A stretch of DNA of 64,000 nt from assembly GCA_020852255.1 (NCBI GenBank), contig JADZBD010000018.1, forward strand, positions 188,842-252,841. Reading direction: 5' to 3'. The DNA is from Bacteroidia bacterium. Lineage in GTDB: Bacteria; Bacteroidota; Bacteroidia; JADZBD01. The notes beneath the pieces are model-generated. The model saw only the letters and a list, made by a program, of their open reading frames with translations. It did not search any database and was not told the DNA's origin. Positions 60,757 through 64,000 of the stretch are shown in pieces. How positions within the stretch are numbered: the first letter of the stretch is position 1; each line of letters starts with the position of its first letter. The position numbers and the translations under genes are program-made.

Positions 60757-61132
60757 ATACCGCAATGATGCAGAATTCAACCGACGACAGCAGTTTTGAA
60801 AAACGGTCGCCCGCAGCCTGCATATCTGCATCTTCTTTATGATGCTGCCAGATCACCCTCACTTTACTCCGGTTGTTCAATTCCTGAAGCATCATCAGTA
60901 TTTTAAAAATCTGCTTGGCGGAAGCCGTATTGAAATATTCCAGATTGAAAATAAACTCTGTTTCTGTCTGCGGGGTAAGGGTATAATCAGCAAGCCAGCT
61001 CAATATGGGAGTGTAAAATCCGGCAGCGTCTTCGGGATAGCTACGATAATGCATTTCGAATTTCCCGGTCGCCGGATCCAGAAAAACCTCGGGAGTGTCG
61101 TTAGAACGTGTAATGCGAAATACCTCAGGCAT
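60755..61132 (-). CDS. SiaC/DUF1987 family regulatory phosphoprotein
   Basis: A 125-residue soluble protein of the SiaC (DUF1987) family. It begins with the domain EVFRITRSNDTPEVFLDPATGKFEMHYRSYPED and has ETEFIFNLEYFNTASAKQIFKILMMLQEL, where the Thr/Ser of YFNTASAK is the likely phosphorylation site by analogy with Pseudomonas. The family member there is phosphorylated by SiaB and controls the diguanylate cyclase SiaD. The gene starts six bases after the SiaB-like gene on the same strand. A diguanylate cyclase partner is not in the window. Confidence 0.85.
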   Translation of the reverse strand: MPEVFRITRSNDTPEVFLDPATGKFEMHYRSYPEDAAGFYTPILSWLADYTLTPQTETEFIFNLEYFNTASAKQIFKILMMLQELNNRSKVRVIWQHHKEDADMQAAGDRFSKLLSSVEFCIIAV

Positions 61133-61138
61133 TGAACT

Positions 61139-62254
61139 TCAGTCTGGTATGCACAGACCCAAAGTTAATAAAGAATAGGAGTCATCCAACCTGATGAAAT
61201 CGTAACTAATTGAAGATCTGCACTTTAGCCGCATATCTATGAGTCCCAGCCCTGCTCCCTTAGCGCCCGGAACATCCTCATCCATAAGTTTGGCAACATA
61301 AAACCGCTCCAATTCCTCTTTGTCAAAAGTGTTCACATGGTCAATTTTTGCTTTTAGTGGGGCGATCTTTTCATTGCGAATCAAACTGCCGGCATAAAGA
61401 AGAGTCCGTTGGTCTTTCCTGCCGATCAGGAAAATCCCAGGCCGGGCATTATCAGCGGTGGCTATCCGCGCATCACCGTGTTTATATATATTCTGCAGCA
61501 GCTCAACGATCAGATTAAATACTTTTCTGCGGGATGTTTCACTCTTCCCCTCTCCCATTTTACCTTCAATCATTCCCAACACTCCTCTTACGTTTTCTTG
61601 TGTAAAATTACCCTGATAAACCAGTTGTATGCTACGGTCGCACATCAGGCGAAAGAATTCCCGTGCCGATGTAAAATTCACCTCTTGTGATACAGGAAAA
61701 ACCGTTTCACTGGGTCCCACTTTGATCTGAAAATAAAAATCGCATTCCTCACCGGCAGAATCTTCAAAGTAGTAATTGAGTTTATTGCCGGAACGCCGCG
61801 CCATTTCGATCAGTCCCAGCCCGGCTCCTCCTTTCTTACTGATCTCTCCTGCCTGAAGTATTTCTGCACTGTAATTTTTAAGATTGTCCTGATCCAGGCT
61901 ATTCACCATATCGAGTTTAGACCGAAGGGCTTTCGCGGTAGTCTTCTGTATCTTGTTGCAGGATGTAATATAATATCCGTTGTTGATACCTTGAATAATA
62001 AAAAAACCCGGCGTTTCATCGCTTGCTTGCCCGGTCTCGGAGTGTCTGGTGATGTTCTGAAGCGATTCCACCATTATGAAATACACTTTTTTACGGATGC
62101 GGGTGCTCTCCCCAATGCTGTCCATGGTGGATTCGGCAAAGGAAAGGATGCTTCCGGTCAGATCATGGTTAAACTCCCCGTTGTACAGGTAATTCAGATC
62201 ATATTTTTCCATTTCCCGGAAAAGACGGGATATTACGGGGAAGTCGGACAACAT
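61139..62254 (-). CDS. Tandem SiaB-like (DUF6272) protein kinase
   Basis: A 371-residue protein made of two SiaB-like (DUF6272) modules with GHKL-type ATP sites. Module one (about 1-180) has YFIMVESLQNITRHSE (N box) and SKKGGAGLGLIEMARR (G box). Module two (about 190-371) has FNLIVELLQNIYKHGD and AKGAGLGLIDMRLKCR. SiaB kinases usually have one module of about 180 residues, so this is a duplication. It is six bases upstream of the SiaC-like gene and should phosphorylate its product. In the phylum the pair may regulate surface attachment; here this is by analogy. Confidence 0.83.
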   Translation of the reverse strand: MLSDFPVISRLFREMEKYDLNYLYNGEFNHDLTGSILSFAESTMDSIGESTRIRKKVYFIMVESLQNITRHSETGQASDETPGFFIIQGINNGYYITSCNKIQKTTAKALRSKLDMVNSLDQDNLKNYSAEILQAGEISKKGGAGLGLIEMARRSGNKLNYYFEDSAGEECDFYFQIKVGPSETVFPVSQEVNFTSAREFFRLMCDRSIQLVYQGNFTQENVRGVLGMIEGKMGEGKSETSRRKVFNLIVELLQNIYKHGDARIATADNARPGIFLIGRKDQRTLLYAGSLIRNEKIAPLKAKIDHVNTFDKEELERFYVAKLMDEDVPGAKGAGLGLIDMRLKCRSSISYDFIRLDDSYSLLTLGLCIPD

Positions 62255-62298
62255 AATGGTTTGTTAAGATACGAATTTCAGTGAAACTACTTGTTTGG

Positions 62299-62306
62299 TA
62301 TCTTTG
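62299..62306 (+). promoter_or_regulatory. -7 element (TATCTTTG) of the TauE-like gene
   Basis: An exact TAnnTTTG octamer, four bases before the ATG at 62311. It predicts a leaderless mRNA. It is in the 56-base divergent gap between the SiaB-like and TauE-like genes. Confidence 0.55.
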
Positions 62307-62310
62307 AGGC

Positions 62311-63105
62311 ATGGCACTTAGCGGCGCGCTCATCCTTATCCTGCTTGTTTCTGCAGGCGCAGCCTTTCTTACTTTTTTTTCGGGATTCGGACTGGGCACC
62401 ATTCTGCTTCCTGTTTTTAGCATTTTCTTACCTGTGGAGGTGGCCGTAGGGGCTACTGCCCTGGTGCATTTTATTACCAATATAATCAAGGGCTCTTTGG
62501 TTTTCCGCCATGCAGACCGCGGCATCGTAATTCGATTCGGCACGGTTTCCATCCTCGGAGCGCTGGCGGGTGCGTGGCTATTCACCCTGATGGACGCGGA
62601 AATTTTGCGGAAATTTTCTATTGGCAGCCTTGCATTCGAAATGAACCTGCCCGGCATAGTCATTGGCACCATTCTTATCGTATTCTCCTTTCTCGAGATG
62701 TTACCCGCCGGAAAGGGTTTTCAAATAGGGCGATCGTATCTTCTTTCAGGTGGATTTATTTCCGGATTTTTCGGCGGGCTCTCCGGTCATCAGGGGGCGC
62801 TTCGTACGGCTTTTCTCGCACGCACAGGGCTGGGAAAGGAAGCTTTTGTTGCTACAGGTGTACTCATCGCCTGCCTGGTCGACATTACCCGTATCCCCGT
62901 ATATGCAGGGAAGCTTACTTCATACGCCCAATGGGAAGATCCACTTTTCATTACTACGCTTGTCTGTTCCTGTACAGGAGCGGCAGCAGGCGCAGTTATT
63001 GGTAACTACACGCTGAAAAAATCAAGTTATTCTTTTGTACGGTCCGTTGTGAGTGTATTTCTGCTGCTGATGGGCATCCTGATGATAATGGGGATCCGTT
63101 GGTAG
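62311..63105 (+). CDS. TauE/SafE family sulfite/organic-anion exporter
   Basis: A 264-residue membrane protein with seven to eight transmembrane helices. It has the family pattern AAFLTFFSGFGLGTILLPVFSIFLPVEVAVGATALVHFITNIIKG at the start and LSGGFISGFFGGLSGHQGALRTAFLARTGL in the second half. Members export sulfite, sulfonates or other small anions; the substrate here is unknown. The last 84 bases overlap the convergent rhomboid gene. A TATCTTTG promoter lies directly before the ATG. Confidence 0.88.
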   Translation: MALSGALILILLVSAGAAFLTFFSGFGLGTILLPVFSIFLPVEVAVGATALVHFITNIIKGSLVFRHADRGIVIRFGTVSILGALAGAWLFTLMDAEILRKFSIGSLAFEMNLPGIVIGTILIVFSFLEMLPAGKGFQIGRSYLLSGGFISGFFGGLSGHQGALRTAFLARTGLGKEAFVATGVLIACLVDITRIPVYAGKLTSYAQWEDPLFITTLVCSCTGAAAGAVIGNYTLKKSSYSFVRSVVSVFLLLMGILMIMGIRW

Positions 63106-63750
63106 ATTCCCGTCACGATGATGCTGTCGTGATCTGTAATCGTCCGTAAGATGGTCATCGTCCGGTAATTCCTCTTCCCTTTCTTCCGATGGTCCGGCCC
63201 GCCGTTTCAGAAATGCAAGAGCCACGCCACTCACAGCCCCCGACAGGTGTCCTTCCCAGGAAATTCCGGGATCAAGAGGCAACACTCCCCAGATTAAACT
63301 GCCGTAGAGGAATAATACAATGGCACTTATAAAAAGCAGGCGCCTCTCCCAGCGTATTATTCCACTGAAAAATAAAAATGCGGCAAGCCCGTAAATAATC
63401 CCACTGGCGCCAATGTGATTGGTGCCGGATTGCCCAATTATCCACGTGAACAGGCCAGAAAATATCCAGATCATGGCAACTACCTGGTAGGAGACTTCGC
63501 GGTAAGTATACAACGTTAGTAGCGTAAGAAGAAAAATGGGAAGTGTGTTTGAAAAAAGATGTTCCCAGTTTTCGTGAAGCAGTGGTGAAAGCAGGATGCC
63601 GTAGGCATGGGTTGTTTCGCGCGGTACAATTCCAGGTAAACTGTTACCTAACAGAGTATGCGTAACCGCAAAACTGATCCAAAGCACGGCGGTAAACAGG
63701 AAGGCGGATAACACCGAAATATTCCACCTTCGGCGTTCGGTTTCCTTCAT
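63022..63750 (-). CDS. Rhomboid family intramembrane serine protease
   Basis: A 242-residue membrane protease. About six transmembrane helices carry LLHENWEHLFSNTLPIFLLTLL (loop with the WR/HxxxN region), the nucleophile Ser in NHIGASGIIYGLAAFLF and the catalytic His in SWEGHLSGAVSGVALAF. The tail after residue 185 is hydrophilic and His/Asp-rich, and its last 84 bases lie on the opposite strand of the TauE gene. The start is the ATG at 63750, which overlaps the upstream T9SS gene stop by ATGA; a longer GTG frame to 63792 would overlap that gene by 46 bases. Confidence 0.88.
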   Translation of the reverse strand: MKETERRRWNISVLSAFLFTAVLWISFAVTHTLLGNSLPGIVPRETTHAYGILLSPLLHENWEHLFSNTLPIFLLTLLTLYTYREVSYQVVAMIWIFSGLFTWIIGQSGTNHIGASGIIYGLAAFLFFSGIIRWERRLLFISAIVLFLYGSLIWGVLPLDPGISWEGHLSGAVSGVALAFLKRRAGPSEEREEELPDDDHLTDDYRSRQHHRDGNLPTDPHYHQDAHQQQKYTHNGPYKRIT

Positions 63751-64000
63751 TTTTCTTCTGTAATCATCAGCAGGCGTGTGATGTCTCTGCACGGTCCGCC
63801 GGTTCTGACAAAATATATTCCTTGTTGCATACCGGTAAGGTTAACCGGTATTTCCATCTGACCGGGTTGCATGGGAATCTGCTGCCTGAAAACGATCCGG
63901 CCCAGCACATCAGCGATAAGTAATTCTGTATCCTGGTCTTCTGAAGGTACTCCGAAACGCAGGGTTACTGTTCCGGAAACCGGGTTGGGTATGAGCAGTA
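63747..64000 (-). CDS. C-terminal end of a T9SS-exported protein, cut by window
   Basis: Reading the minus strand from the window edge gives 83 residues ending in TEEK and a TGA at 63749-63747. The sequence begins LLIPNPVSGTVTLRFGVPSEDQ and continues VLGRIVFRQQIPMQPG and GIYFVRTGG, a standard type A T9SS C-terminal domain (NPxxGTxxL, VLGRxVxxQ, GxYFVR). The body of the protein lies beyond the window, so the function cannot be stated. The stop overlaps the rhomboid start by ATGA, so the two are co-transcribed. Confidence 0.85.
   Translation of the reverse strand, partial: LLIPNPVSGTVTLRFGVPSEDQDTELLIADVLGRIVFRQQIPMQPGQMEIPVNLTGMQQGIYFVRTGGPCRDITRLLMITEEK

Noticed and set aside
1-64000. CRISPR array, prophage, insertion sequence, integron or defence island
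   Set aside because: No regularly spaced repeats, transposase, integrase, phage structural, restriction or toxin-antitoxin genes were seen on either strand.

Overview
The window comes from a member of the Bacteroidota, and the lineage within the phylum is left open. Several independent signs agree. There are C-terminal type IX secretion (T9SS) sorting domains and a PorP/SprF-type T9SS membrane protein. Families largely restricted to the phylum are present (choice-of-anchor B, BT_3928/DoxX, DUF6089, DUF6913, DUF1599). Shine-Dalgarno sequences are mostly absent, and many genes carry a Bacteroidota-type -7 element (TAnnTTTG). The content looks chromosomal: gyrA, tpiA, prmA, dapA, ssb, clpC, clpS, a PcrA-type helicase and three tRNAs. 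I see no insertion sequence, prophage, plasmid or CRISPR array.

Layout. 1-6.6 kb: a surface-polysaccharide operon with an epimerase cut by the window edge, a GT4 glycosyltransferase, a PglD/NeuD-like acyltransferase, one ORF that fuses an O-antigen ligase/polymerase to a GT4 glycosyltransferase, a DegT aminotransferase and a PglC-like phosphoglycosyl transferase. 6.7-12.9 kb: mixed housekeeping and envelope genes (SirB1-like, nucleoside phosphorylase, tandem Usp, lipoproteins, TlpA-like thioredoxin, small metal-ligand-rich proteins), including a 48-residue Cys-rich membrane microprotein with its own promoter and terminator. 13.0-17.1 kb: two tandem paralogous choice-of-anchor B proteins exported by T9SS. 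17.2-26.3 kb: a tightly packed operon, DUF1599, BT_3928, ABC permease, tpiA, prmA and a 1498-residue exported protein of unknown function. 26.3-31.2 kb: a leftward block with a PcrA-like helicase, an RlmI-like methyltransferase and DUF1015. 31.3-35.7 kb: a membrane-quality-control-like series, LemA, two TPM-domain proteins, ClpS, an M48 protease, NfeD and FloA.

35.8-36.1 kb holds tRNA-Arg(ACG), tRNA-Pro(TGG) and tRNA-Arg(TCT), with strong hairpins in both spacers. 36.2-39.3 kb: DUF6913, dapA, DUF167, a WcaF-like acetyltransferase and a GT2. 39.3-42.8 kb leftward: a DUF6089 outer-membrane protein and clpC. 43.0-46.9 kb: gyrA and a TPR protein. 46.9-47.7 kb is a small accessory-looking islet with palindromes, a winged-helix/membrane protein and a perfect 22-bp inverted repeat. 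47.8-54.2 kb: a STAS-like protein, a MuiA-like protein, PorP/SprF, a redoxin, a propeller protein and a branched-chain aminotransferase. 54.3-64 kb: a CASTOR/POLLUX-like channel, a TonB receptor with a His-rich partner, a methyltransferase, a zinc-ribbon protein, ssb, a SiaC/SiaB signalling pair with a duplicated SiaB unit, a TauE/SafE exporter, a rhomboid protease and the C-terminal end of another T9SS cargo.

The most useful unexpected observations are: a TAnnTTTG-like element ending only 3-6 bases before the start codon of many genes on both strands, which predicts leaderless or nearly leaderless mRNAs; the islet at 46.9-47.7 kb; the fused ligase/glycosyltransferase; the tandem SiaB protein; the Cys-rich microprotein; and a terminator whose T-tract runs directly into the next start codon. 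All functional statements come from reading motifs by eye; no database search was run.
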